From Castellaniella sp. (lineage in GTDB: Bacteria; Pseudomonadota; Gammaproteobacteria; Burkholderiales; Burkholderiaceae_B), in contig NZ_JAUCCU010000001.1 in assembly GCF_034675845.1 (NCBI RefSeq), forward strand, positions 744,001 to 808,000: DNA of 64,000 nt, read 5' to 3'. The notes below the pieces were generated by a model. It worked only from the letters and a program-made list of their open reading frames with translations. It did not search any database and was not told where the DNA came from. The first letter of the stretch is position 1, and each line of letters begins with the position of its first letter. A program made the translations under genes and the position numbers. This document shows positions 1 through 7,740 of this stretch, piece after piece.

Positions 1-1460
1 ATGGTGGTATTGCCCAGGTCGAAAGGCGGCAGGATGGAAAACAGCTGGCAACCAATATCGGCGCTGATGTGATGCACCCCCAATTCGCGTTCAACCAGTC
101 GGATGGCAGAGAAAATAGGCCGCTCCGGACATCCGGTACATAGCCCAGGCGGGCGTGGATACACGGTTTCGCTAAGCGGCGGCAGCTCTTGCCCGGGGGG
201 AACCTCGGCGACCGCCGTCACTTCGATAGCGGCAGTGGTTTCGACCGCCGCCACGGCTGCAACAGCGACTGCTGCTTCCGTGGATTCTGTCACGACCGGC
301 AGTGGCGCATCAGGGGTAACTTCGGGCAAGGCCCAACCGTGCTGTTCCAGAAAAGCCTTCAGTCCGACGCGCACAACGGCGGTCGTGTATTCACCCGCCA
401 TCGGCAGCACATCCTTACCGTGCAGGCGGATATCCAGATGACGCTGCAGCACGATCGAAGCAACATTTTGTTCGATAAAGTTTGGCTGCCCTTCTTCCAG
501 AATCAGCAGGGCTTTCTTGTCCTGGCAGAAGCGTTCGAATTCGTCTTCAATCAAGGGGTAGGCCACGTTCATGACATACAGGGGAATCTTCGATTCACCG
601 TATACGTCTGCCAAACCCAGGCGCTGCAGTGCGCGGATCACGGTGTTATAAAGCCCGCCTTGCAGGGCTATGCCAACATCCGCCACCTTTTCGGAGAAAA
701 ACTCATTGAGCTGGCGATCCTGGACGAAGCGCACGGCAGCAGGCCAGCGTTCTTCGATTTTTTCTTTTTCGTGCACAAAGCTGGCCGGGGGCAACACAAT
801 GCGATTGACATCCCGCACGGGGTTTTCCAGCGCATCGCGCACGGAAAATGCGGGGGCCTGATTGTCGGACGCAATGAACTGCCCATGCAAGTGGCAAGAA
901 CGGATACGCACCTGCAGCATGACCGGCGTGTGGCTGGCCTCGGACAGATCAAAACCATCCTTGACCGCCTGTACGATACAAGGCAGATTCGGGCGCGGAT
1001 CGAGCAGCCAGATCTGGGATTTCATGGCAAAGGCGTGGCTGCGCTCTTGCATGATCGAAGAACCTTCACCGTAATCTTCGCCGACGATCACCAGCGCACC
1101 GCCTGTAACCCCGCCCGAGGCCAGGTTCGCTAGCGCATCGGAAGCCACGTTGGTGCCGACCGTGGCCTTGAAGGTGACTGCGCCGCGCAGGGGATAGTTG
1201 ACGGATGCCGACAGGGTTGCCGCCGCCGTGGCCTCGCTGGCGCTGTTCTCGAAGCGTATGCCGTATTCCGCCAGAATGTCCTGCGCATCCGCGAGAACAT
1301 CCATCAAGTGCGAAATCGGCGCCCCCTGATAGCCTGCGATATAGCCCACCCCGGATTCCAGCAGCGCTTTGGTGATCGCGAGAATGCCCTCACCACGAAA
1401 GACTTCTCCCGCTGGCAATCGTAGCTTCTTGACTTCATTGACAAATGATCGTTCGGCCAT
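1..1460 (-). CDS. iorA: Indolepyruvate ferredoxin oxidoreductase, alpha-type subunit (5' part, runs off the left edge)
   Basis: This is an open frame of 486 codons without a stop, reading leftward out of the window. The family oxidatively decarboxylates aryl-pyruvates (indolepyruvate, phenylpyruvate) to acyl-CoA, using thiamine pyrophosphate and an iron-sulfur electron acceptor. The N-terminal third is the pyruvate-ferredoxin-oxidoreductase-like pyrimidine-binding domain (GYQGAPISHLMDVL, then GGALVIVGEDYGEGSS). The end visible here has the LCTGCPERPIF and SADIGCQLFS motifs that open the TPP-binding domain. An Ala/Val/Thr-rich linker lies at about residues 400-430. The start is the ATG at 1458-1460. 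In betaproteobacteria IorA and IorB may be separate or fused; the missing part prevents a decision. The gene is divergent from a MarR regulator that may control it. Confidence 0.85.
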   Translation of the reverse strand, partial: MAERSFVNEVKKLRLPAGEVFRGEGILAITKALLESGVGYIAGYQGAPISHLMDVLADAQDILAEYGIRFENSASEATAAATLSASVNYPLRGAVTFKATVGTNVASDALANLASGGVTGGALVIVGEDYGEGSSIMQERSHAFAMKSQIWLLDPRPNLPCIVQAVKDGFDLSEASHTPVMLQVRIRSCHLHGQFIASDNQAPAFSVRDALENPVRDVNRIVLPPASFVHEKEKIEERWPAAVRFVQDRQLNEFFSEKVADVGIALQGGLYNTVIRALQRLGLADVYGESKIPLYVMNVAYPLIEDEFERFCQDKKALLILEEGQPNFIEQNVASIVLQRHLDIRLHGKDVLPMAGEYTTAVVRVGLKAFLEQHGWALPEVTPDAPLPVVTESTEAAVAVAAVAAVETTAAIEVTAVAEVPPGQELPPLSETVYPRPPGLCTGCPERPIFSAIRLVERELGVHHISADIGCQLFSILPPFDLGNTT

Positions 1461-1624
1461 TGTCTCGCTCCAGAATCATGAATTCGCCGCCTCTTCCGGG
1501 CAAATCTTGGAGCAAATTATAGTTTACGACTGAATCTATTCATTATCATGATTTACCCTAAGCCCATGTCCGGTAATCATCGGACAGGCATAGAATGGCA
1601 GCCACGACTGACAGTAGGATACAG

Positions 1625-2140
1625 ATGTCACACGCTACGGAACCCAGCCCTTCTCCCACTCGATTCATCGATGGCTATCTGCCCGCCCTGCTGGCGCTGG
1701 CCAGCCAACTGATTTCGGGAGAATTTCACGAGGTGGTCCGCCAACACGGTTTTTCAGTCACTGAATGGCGCGTCATGGCATCTCTGGCTGATGGCAACCT
1801 CATCAGCATCGGCGACCTGGCCCAGGTTACCGTCACCAAACAGCCTACCATCACCCGCCTACTGGACCGCATGGAATCAAAGCACCAGATTGAACGGCTG
1901 CCCCACCCTAGTGATCGGCGCATCACCCTGGTTCGGATCACGCCCCAGGGGACTACCATGATCAAACATCTGATCGGGCTGGCCCGCGAACACGAAAGCC
2001 GCATCCTGGAACCCTTTGGGCTGGTCCGGGCCGAAGAACTGAAGAAGACGCTGCGCCAGATTATTGAACTACACGCAGGGCTGCCAAGCGGCAGCAGCAT
2101 CCCCAACCAAAGCGACCAGCCCGACTCAGTGCTCGGATAG
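1625..2140 (+). CDS. MarR-family transcriptional regulator
   Basis: A winged-helix regulator of about 171 residues. The central region (SIGDLAQVTVTKQPTITRLLDRME) is the DNA-recognition helix, followed by the wing with the DRR motif (HPSDRRITLVRITPQG) typical of MarR proteins. The ATG at 1625 is preferred over the one at 1595 because AGGA lies 8 bases upstream of it. The gene is divergent from the iorA-like gene, which suggests control of aromatic or amino-acid catabolism; this is inferred from position only. Its 3' end overlaps that of the convergent second MarR gene by 15 bases. The ligand is unknown. Confidence 0.85.
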   Translation: MSHATEPSPSPTRFIDGYLPALLALASQLISGEFHEVVRQHGFSVTEWRVMASLADGNLISIGDLAQVTVTKQPTITRLLDRMESKHQIERLPHPSDRRITLVRITPQGTTMIKHLIGLAREHESRILEPFGLVRAEELKKTLRQIIELHAGLPSGSSIPNQSDQPDSVLG

Positions 2141-2596
2141 GTTTGCAAACATATGCTTGAGCGTTTCCATCAACTGCTCCAGTTCTTCCGCAGTCAGGCC
2201 CTGATAGCCACGCACGAAAATTCTGTGGGTCGCCTGCTCGATCTGCACGGCCAGCGCCTCGCCGTCGGGGGTGATCACGACATCGGTCACACGCGCATCT
2301 TCTGCATTGGTGCGCATCTCGATCAGCCCCGCCTCACGCATCCGCTGAAGAATACGCGTCAATGTCGAAGGCTTGATGACCACGTGCATGGCCAGCGTGG
2401 AGACGCTGACAATCCCATGCTGCCGCAAGACAATCAAGACCCGCCGCTGAGGGATACCGGTCTTCAGTCGCTTGAGCACTCTTTCCAGTTCTAGCGTATA
2501 GAGGGCATGCAGGCGAACCAGCCAGTAAAACGGGAACTCGTCGTAATGGAAGTCTTTACCTTCCGGAATAAAATGCTGTGGATCAATGCCAGCCAT
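2126..2596 (-). CDS. MarR-family transcriptional regulator
   Basis: A second MarR-type winged helix, of 156 residues if started at the ATG at 2594-2596, where AGGTAGGGA lies just upstream. A longer frame from 2674 exists but adds an unconserved 26-residue head. The recognition helix (STLAMHVVIKPSTLTRILQRM) and wing (EDARVTDVVITPDGEAL) are clear. The usual DRR wing motif is changed to DAR. It is divergent from the LysR gene at 2703 and convergent with the MarR gene at 1625. Aromatic-acid-sensing MarR proteins often sit near such catabolic genes, but no target can be named from this sequence. Confidence 0.82.
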   Translation of the reverse strand: MAGIDPQHFIPEGKDFHYDEFPFYWLVRLHALYTLELERVLKRLKTGIPQRRVLIVLRQHGIVSVSTLAMHVVIKPSTLTRILQRMREAGLIEMRTNAEDARVTDVVITPDGEALAVQIEQATHRIFVRGYQGLTAEELEQLMETLKHMFANLSEH

Positions 2597-2702
2597 AGTC
2601 CCTACCTGATAGCCATCCTGAGCCCGCTTTTTCCCTACGGAACAAGCGGGATTTTCCCACGCATCATACGTCAAGCCAGACCGATATCATTGATTACGCG
2701 CC

Positions 2703-3614
2703 ATGAAATCCAATCGACCACTCTTTGACCTGGACTTGCTGAAGGCCTTTATCACGGTGGTGGATCACGGTGGCTTCACAGCAGCCGCCACACGGCTGCA
2801 TTCGACTCAATCCACGATCAGCCAGAAAATACGCCGCCTGGAAGACATGGCGGGCCATCGCTTGCTGGACCGCGGCAACCGCGAAGTGCTGCCGACCGAA
2901 GCAGGCGAAGCCCTGCTGAGCCACGCCCGCCACCTATTGGCCTTGAATGAACAGATCCTGGATGTGCTGGCCGGTGCCGCCGTTGCCGCGACCGTACGGC
3001 TGGGCGTGCCAGAAGACTTTGTGGCCCGCCGCACGACGCAGGTGCTGGCAGACTTCAGCCGCCACCATCCACAGGTGAAGCTGGAAATCACCAGCGGACT
3101 ATGTTCCAGCCTGACCACCAGCTTTGACCGGGGCGAACTCGACCTCATTTTGATCAAGCAACGCCGCCACAGCCGCAGCGCCATCACCCGTCAGGCTGAA
3201 TCCCTGGCCTGGATCGACAGTGCGCAGCATCCTTGCCTGCATCTCGATCCCATTCCCCTGGTGACTTTTCCCCCCAGGGGCCTGTACCGGGAAGATATGA
3301 TCCGCGCCGTCGAAGCCATGGGCCGCGCCTGGCGCATTGCCTACACCTGTTCCAGCCTGAATGGCATCCAAAGCGCCGTGGCGGCAGGCCTGGGCATCAG
3401 CCTGTTGCCGCAGCGCAGCGTCACGCCGGATCACTCGGTACTCGGCACCCACCATGGTCTGCCGCCCGTGGAACAGTACGAGATTGCATTGCTGCACCGG
3501 CCAACGGCCAATGCCATGGTTCAGGCATTGGCACAGGCGCTGGCCGATATGCTGGCCGAAGAAACGCGGATTAGCCGCCCAGACCACCCAGGGTCAGGGC
3601 CGCATGGCGATTGA
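2703..3614 (+). CDS. LysR-family transcriptional regulator
   Basis: A 303-residue LysR protein. The N-terminal helix-turn-helix spans about residues 8-67 (LLKAFITVVDHGGFTAAATRLH, then STISQKIRRLED). The effector-binding domain occupies the remainder (LRLGV-like VRLGVPEDF near residue 98; GLGISLLPQRSV near residue 230). Its 3' end overlaps the convergent allE gene by 44 bases. LysR regulators usually control a divergent neighbour, but here the divergent neighbour is the MarR gene at 2596, so the target is uncertain. Control of the convergent ureidoglycine gene is possible but not shown. Confidence 0.9.
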   Translation: MKSNRPLFDLDLLKAFITVVDHGGFTAAATRLHSTQSTISQKIRRLEDMAGHRLLDRGNREVLPTEAGEALLSHARHLLALNEQILDVLAGAAVAATVRLGVPEDFVARRTTQVLADFSRHHPQVKLEITSGLCSSLTTSFDRGELDLILIKQRRHSRSAITRQAESLAWIDSAQHPCLHLDPIPLVTFPPRGLYREDMIRAVEAMGRAWRIAYTCSSLNGIQSAVAAGLGISLLPQRSVTPDHSVLGTHHGLPPVEQYEIALLHRPTANAMVQALAQALADMLAEETRISRPDHPGSGPHGD

Positions 3615-4407
3615 CGTCCTTGTACAGCAAGTAGCGGAAGGGCTTGGGGCCACCGGCATAGCAGGCTTGCGGGCAGAAGGCGCGCAGCCACATGAAGTCA
3701 CCCGCCTGTACTTCGACCCAGTCTTGATTGAGACGGTAGACGGCCTGGCCTTCCAGCACATACAAGCCGTGCTCCATCACATGGGTTTCGGCAAACGGGA
3801 TGATGCCACCGGGCTGGAACGTGACGATATTCACATGCATGTCATGGCGCATGTCGGCCATGTCCACGAAGCGCGTCGTCTTCCAACGGCCTTCGGTATC
3901 CGGCATGGCGATCGGCTCGATGTCCTGCTCGTTGGTGAAGAAGGCCTCGGGCGCAGCCAGACCGTCCACCACCTGATAGCGCTTGCGGATCCAGTGGAAA
4001 CGCACGGCTGACGCACTGCGATTACGCAAGCTCCAATTCGATGCGGGCGGGATAAAGGCATAGCCGCCCGCTTTCATGGCATGTGCGGTGCCATCCAGCG
4101 TGACTTCCATTTCCCCTTCGACTACAAACAACACACCCTCGGCCTTGGAGTCCAGCTCGGGCCGATCACTGCCGCCACCGGCGCTGACTTCGACAATGTA
4201 CTGGGAAAAAGTCTCGGCAAAGCCTGTCAACGGACGGGCCAGCACCCACAAGCGGGTCTTGTCCCAGAACGGCAGATGGCTGGTCACGATATCGCGCACC
4301 ACCCCCTTGGGGATGACGGCATAGGCCTCAGTGAACATGGCGCGATCGGTCAACAGGTCGGTCTGTGGGGGGTGGCCGCCTTTCGGGGCGTAGTAAGTCG
4401 TGGACAT
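3571..4407 (-). CDS. allE: (S)-ureidoglycine aminohydrolase (bicupin)
   Basis: This 278-residue protein matches the two-cupin AllE/YlbA family, which converts (S)-ureidoglycine to (S)-ureidoglycolate plus ammonia in allantoin breakdown and depends on Mn2+. The first cupin carries GVLFVVEGEMEVTLDG (about residues 88-103). The second carries the metal-binding segment around FAETHVMEHGLYVLEGQAVY. The frame stays open upstream to 4488, but the ATG at 4405-4407 has AGGAG just upstream and begins with the family-typical MSTTYY-APKGG. No other allantoin genes are visible here. The promoter probably lies in the AT-rich stretch 4440-4560. Confidence 0.88.
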   Translation of the reverse strand: MSTTYYAPKGGHPPQTDLLTDRAMFTEAYAVIPKGVVRDIVTSHLPFWDKTRLWVLARPLTGFAETFSQYIVEVSAGGGSDRPELDSKAEGVLFVVEGEMEVTLDGTAHAMKAGGYAFIPPASNWSLRNRSASAVRFHWIRKRYQVVDGLAAPEAFFTNEQDIEPIAMPDTEGRWKTTRFVDMADMRHDMHVNIVTFQPGGIIPFAETHVMEHGLYVLEGQAVYRLNQDWVEVQAGDFMWLRAFCPQACYAGGPKPFRYLLYKDVNRHAALTLGGLGG

Positions 4408-4572
4408 GGAGGACTCCTGGGATGTCATGTGAAGAACCCTGGCGCATCGACACTGGCGCCTTGGAATTGAAGCGAGAGTCCATACCATATCGGACGCACT
4501 TCATATTTACAAATTAAATATTGAAATTTCATCATTCATTTTATGAATACATAAACTAAGCAAATCCTGGCT

Positions 4573-4605
4573 TCGCATCCCCAGCCCGGATCGCATCCCC
4601 AGCCC
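4573..4605. repeat. Short direct repeat, two copies of a 15-base unit
   Basis: TCGCATCCCCAGCCC occurs at 4573-4587 and again at 4591-4605, with 3 bases between. It lies between the allE promoter region and the small gene at 4680. No function is evident; it may be a slippage product. Confidence 0.7.
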
Positions 4606-4679
4606 CCCACCGGCAAAGCCCTGGGCCGACTCATCTACAATGCCGTCTTCCCTTTCAATATCAGCATGATGCAGACGCA

Positions 4680-5294
4680 ATGGACATCGCACTTACTCTA
4701 CTGGCCATCGTCGTGGCATGGCGGCTGCTGTGCCTGCGCTACCAGCGCGGCCACATCGCCTTACTGGGGCGCCATCTAGCCCGCCTGCAACTCGAACGCC
4801 ACATGGAAACCCTCACGCAGGGCTATACCCGGGCCATCAACGAAAAAGAAACCAGCCGCCAACTGCAGGTACTGGCTGGGTTTGCCCAGACCGAACACGC
4901 CGTCGCCGCGCAAATGCGTACCTTGGCAGATGCCATGCACGCAGAAAATGCGCAGGACACGCGCATGGGCATACTGTCATTCTGCCTGCCGTATATCGAA
5001 CGTTTTCTGCCGGCCTCCACCCGCGACTTTCGTGCCCTGCTGGAGATACACGCCACAGGCCTGCGCCACGTGGTGGACAATGAGAACCACTGGAGCCCGA
5101 AAGACCGCGCCTATCATCTTTCAGCAGAGCTATACCTGATGCAGCACAGCTGCCACTGGTACTGCAAGTCGCGGGCTGTGGCCGATGTCAGGCTGGCAGG
5201 GCGGCACCGAGTCAAACACCAAAAGGTCCTGGAGTCCGTCTCAGAGGTGACCCGGCAGGCTTATCAGCAATGGTTGCAGGGCGACAGGATATAA
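4680..5294 (+). CDS. Hypothetical protein with one N-terminal membrane segment
   Basis: Not recognised. The 204-residue product starts with a hydrophobic segment (residues 3-18, IALTLLAIVVAW) that is probably a signal anchor. The rest is helical and charged, rich in His, Arg and Gln, with aromatic residues in the second half (HSCHWYCKSRAV near residue 150). No clear ribosome-binding site precedes the ATG at 4680, so the start is uncertain. Its stop lies 19 bases before the preQ1-I-like aptamer of the next gene, so the two genes might be co-transcribed, although the riboswitch would act only on yhhQ. Codon use resembles the neighbours, which supports it being a real gene. Confidence 0.6.
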   Translation: MDIALTLLAIVVAWRLLCLRYQRGHIALLGRHLARLQLERHMETLTQGYTRAINEKETSRQLQVLAGFAQTEHAVAAQMRTLADAMHAENAQDTRMGILSFCLPYIERFLPASTRDFRALLEIHATGLRHVVDNENHWSPKDRAYHLSAELYLMQHSCHWYCKSRAVADVRLAGRHRVKHQKVLESVSEVTRQAYQQWLQGDRI

Positions 5295-5313
5295 TCCCCA
5301 CGGCAACACCTTC

Positions 5314-5344
5314 ATGGGTTCCCTTACCCCATCCACTAAAAAGG
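5314..5344 (+). promoter_or_regulatory. Probable preQ1-I riboswitch controlling yhhQ translation
   Basis: The 31-base element matches the preQ1-I fold. P1 is ATGGG (5314-5318) pairing with CCCAT (5328-5332), and the loop TTCCCTTAC begins with the family-typical T-rich bases after GG. A tail runs CCACTAAAAAGG. Loop bases CCTT (5322-5325) can pair with AAGG (5341-5344) to form the P2 pseudoknot, and that AAGG is also the Shine-Dalgarno of the ATG at 5351. preQ1 binding would therefore hide the ribosome-binding site. preQ1-I aptamers upstream of COG1738 transporters are established knowledge. The match is by eye and has not been scored with a covariance model. Confidence 0.75.
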
Positions 5345-5350
5345 CTCATC

Positions 5351-6022
5351 ATGACCTCCCCTTGCGCGCCGTCTTCGCGGGCTTCCAGCTATCTGACTTT
5401 GCTGGTTGCATTCCATGTATTCATCATCATCGCCAGCAACTATCTGGTGCAACTGCCCATCGACCTGTTCGGGTTTCACAGCACCTGGGGCGCCTTCAGT
5501 TTTCCTTTCATCTTCCTGGCCACCGACCTGACCGTACGACTGATCGGCAAGCATCAGGCACGCCGAGTCATTGCCCGAGCCATGGTGCCTGCGCTGATTG
5601 CTTCATATGTGGTATCCGTGCTGTTCAACGACGGCCTGTTCAGCGGCCTGGATGCCCTGGGTCACTTCGATACTTTCGTCTTTCGGATCGCGCTGGCCAG
5701 CTTCATGGCCTACGTCCTGGGGCAACTGCTGGATGTGCAGGTGTTCGACCGCATCCGACGCAGCACCGTGGTCTGGTGGGCCGCCCCGGCCGCCTCTGCC
5801 GTTCTCGGGCAGGCGCTGGATACACTGGTGTTTTTCTGGGTGGCCTTCTGGCATAGCAGCAACCCCTTCATGGCGGCGCATTGGGGTGAAATCGCCCTGG
5901 TGGACTATGCCATCAAACTCTTGGTCAGCCTGCTGCTGTTTGTTCCCTTATACGGCATCATGCTGAATGCCATCACCCGTTTCATGCAGTCTCAGCGCGC
6001 CGCTCAGGTCCCTGCGACATGA
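5351..6022 (+). CDS. yhhQ: Queuosine precursor (preQ0/preQ1) transporter
   Basis: A 223-residue inner-membrane protein of the COG1738/YhhQ family, with about six hydrophobic segments. It imports 7-deazaguanine precursors used to make queuosine in tRNA. Family marks include SNYLVQLPIDLFGF near the start, FPFIFLATDLTVRLIGK, and QLLDVQVFDRIRR. The frame is open upstream from 5270, but the ATG at 5351 is chosen: it follows AAGG at 6 bases, and that AAGG is part of the riboswitch-like element. A dispersed inverted repeat and a hairpin terminator follow the stop. Confidence 0.9.
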   Translation: MTSPCAPSSRASSYLTLLVAFHVFIIIASNYLVQLPIDLFGFHSTWGAFSFPFIFLATDLTVRLIGKHQARRVIARAMVPALIASYVVSVLFNDGLFSGLDALGHFDTFVFRIALASFMAYVLGQLLDVQVFDRIRRSTVVWWAAPAASAVLGQALDTLVFFWVAFWHSSNPFMAAHWGEIALVDYAIKLLVSLLLFVPLYGIMLNAITRFMQSQRAAQVPAT

Positions 6023-6045
6023 TTGCCATGTGGCGGTAGGGGGTC

Positions 6046-6074
6046 AAAAAAATGGGGTCAGACACCATTTTTTT
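6046..6074. repeat. Inverted repeat with GGTCAGACA loop
   Basis: AAAAAAATGG (6046-6055) pairs with CCATTTTTTT (6065-6074) around GGTCAGACA. The same core occurs near 23295-23313 (AATGGGATCAGACCCCATT), so this is one copy of a dispersed palindromic element. It may also help end yhhQ transcription. Confidence 0.65.
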
Positions 6075-6079
6075 ACGGC

Positions 6080-6113
6080 AAAACGGCCCATGTCGAGGAC
6101 ATGAGCCGTTTTT
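6080..6113. terminator. Bidirectional rho-independent terminator
   Basis: The stem AAAACGGC-CATGTC pairs with GACATG-GCCGTTTTT around a GAG loop, followed by T residues on the plus strand and an A-rich flank that serves the minus strand. It sits between yhhQ (plus) and tRNA-Cys (minus) and can serve both. Confidence 0.8.
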
Positions 6114-6120
6114 GTAAATC

Positions 6121-6194
6121 TGGAGGCGCAAGCCGGAATCGAACCGACGTATACGGATTTGCAGTCCGCTGCATCACCACTCTGCCATTGCGCC
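6121..6194 (-). tRNA. tRNA-Cys (anticodon GCA)
   Basis: On the minus strand a 74-base cloverleaf runs from GGCGCAA at 6194 to an encoded CCA at 6121. The acceptor arms GGCGCAA and TTGCGCC pair. The anticodon arm reads GGACTGCAAATCC with GCA in the loop, and the T arm contains GGTTCGATTCC. Confidence 0.95.
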
Positions 6195-6246
6195 GATGAT
6201 GCGCTGGATTGTTCCAGCCAAGTCGATCATTATACGATATTTTTCA

Positions 6247-7569
6247 TCATCGCATTTCAAACGCCTCACGGTGCACCGCCACATCCTTCAGGCCCAAGGC
6301 CTGCAACCCGGTTTCCAACTGCCTTGCCAAGCCTGCCGGGCCACAAAACCAGACATCCATGGCATCCCCCTCCTGGACCTGACTGGCACGGTGCAACGTA
6401 TCCGCCTCCAGACGCTGGCCATGGCTGGCATCGTGCACATGCAAGGTGATGCTGGGTAGTGCAGCACACAGCGCCTGCAACCGAGTCACAAAAGGATCAT
6501 GGGCAGCATCCCGCACGCAGTAATGCAGTTGCGCTCGGGGAGCGGCCTCGGGACGGGCCTGCAAGGACTCCAACCAGGCCAGAAACGGGGTGATGCCAAT
6601 GCCGCCCGCGACCCAGGCCTGATTAGCCTGGCCTCGTCGATGGTCAAATCGTCCATAGGGGCCTTCCACCTGCACCGCATCGCCCGCCTGCAGGCGCTGA
6701 GCCAGCGTCCGGGTGTAATCGCCCAGTGCCTTGATCTCGAAGCGCAAGTGCCCGGCCTGCTCGGCACTGGCAATGGTGTAGGGGTGGGCACCCTCACGCG
6801 CATCAAACGTCACAAAGGCAAATTGGCCCGCCTGATGCCCCGGCCAGCCGGTATTCATCACGCAGTTGACCTCGGTAATCCCCCCTGCCAGTTGGCGCAC
6901 GGACTGAATATGGCCGACGTGGCGACGACGCTGGCCGATCCGCTGACGCAGGGCCGGAATGGCCGCCAGGCTGCCGCCCAGCATCAAGGCCCCCATGATC
7001 AGCCCCAAGGGCTGCAACCACCAGGCCGCCGGGGTCAAGGCCACCACATGGAACACCAGCACGAGATACAGCAACGGCATCACCCGATGCAGAATCCGCC
7101 AGGATTTATAGGGGAAAGCCTTCCATAGCGTGATCAACAGTGACACAATCAAGATATAGATCGCCCATTCGCCCACGTCCTTGGCCAAGCCATGGCTGGA
7201 CACCAAGAACTCCGGCACAATGGTCTTGGGCGGTTTGTTGACTGCTGCCCCGATCAGGCTACGCAAGGTTCCCCCGCCAATTTCCATCAACCAGTGCACA
7301 ATGCCCAGGCTGATGGCCAGAATGCCAGCCCATTTATGCAGCCGGTAAATGCGGTCCATACCTCCCAGCGCAGACTCCAGCCAGACGGGCCGGGTGGCCA
7401 ACATCATCACCAGAGACATCAGGCCCATGGCCCAGATGCCAGTCAGGAAAATACCTTCCTTGCGGGCAACCCAGAGCCCATCCCCCGCCATGGGGTTTAA
7501 GACCAGGGCATCCCAGGCCCAGGCCAGGGTCAGAATCCCTAGGAACGAGATCAGAACAGTGCGTGTTTT
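6247..7569 (-). CDS. Ferric-reductase-like transmembrane flavocytochrome
   Basis: About 440 residues. The N-terminal half is a six-helix ferric-reductase-like heme domain, with paired His in LHKWAGILAISLGIVH and WRILHRVM...VFHVVAL. The C-terminal half is an FAD/NAD(P)H oxidoreductase domain: the FAD motif HPYTIAS, the NAD-binding GGIGITPF and the terminal WFCGPAGL. It corresponds to the predicted ferric reductase group COG4097, which passes electrons from NAD(P)H across the inner membrane; the acceptor is unknown. The frame is open to 7629 but MKTRTV at 7569 begins the first membrane helix. It is a stand-alone gene, downstream of which lies the tRNA. Confidence 0.85.
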   Translation of the reverse strand, partial: KTRTVLISFLGILTLAWAWDALVLNPMAGDGLWVARKEGIFLTGIWAMGLMSLVMMLATRPVWLESALGGMDRIYRLHKWAGILAISLGIVHWLMEIGGGTLRSLIGAAVNKPPKTIVPEFLVSSHGLAKDVGEWAIYILIVSLLITLWKAFPYKSWRILHRVMPLLYLVLVFHVVALTPAAWWLQPLGLIMGALMLGGSLAAIPALRQRIGQRRRHVGHIQSVRQLAGGITEVNCVMNTGWPGHQAGQFAFVTFDAREGAHPYTIASAEQAGHLRFEIKALGDYTRTLAQRLQAGDAVQVEGPYGRFDHRRGQANQAWVAGGIGITPFLAWLESLQARPEAAPRAQLHYCVRDAAHDPFVTRLQALCAALPSITLHVHDASHGQRLEADTLHRASQVQEGDAMDVWFCGPAGLARQLETGLQALGLKDVAVHREAFEMR

Positions 7570-7740
7570 CATACTGATTTCCATGCATTCAGCCAATCCA
7601 ATTGGCGATGGCGTCAGTATGCAAGCCACTGCCTGAACAAACTGTGAAGCCTGCGTTCATCCGAAATTCATCAAGTATCAAATGTTCTAAGATAGCCCCC
7701 GTACATGTTTTCATTGCTTTTTGCAGGACAGGATTCACCC

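Noticed and set aside
189..1133. Long plus-strand frame of 314 codons opposite the iorA-like gene
   Set aside because: The minus-strand frame gives a continuous, recognisable oxidoreductase; the plus frame has no family-like motifs and is an antisense shadow in GC-rich DNA.
5270..5350. Upstream start of yhhQ adding 27 residues
   Set aside because: The extension overlaps the riboswitch-like element and the preceding gene, and AAGG is placed correctly only for the ATG at 5351.
6499..7128. Plus-strand frame of 209 codons opposite the ferric-reductase-like gene
   Set aside because: Shadow frame; the minus strand shows clear heme and FAD motifs throughout.
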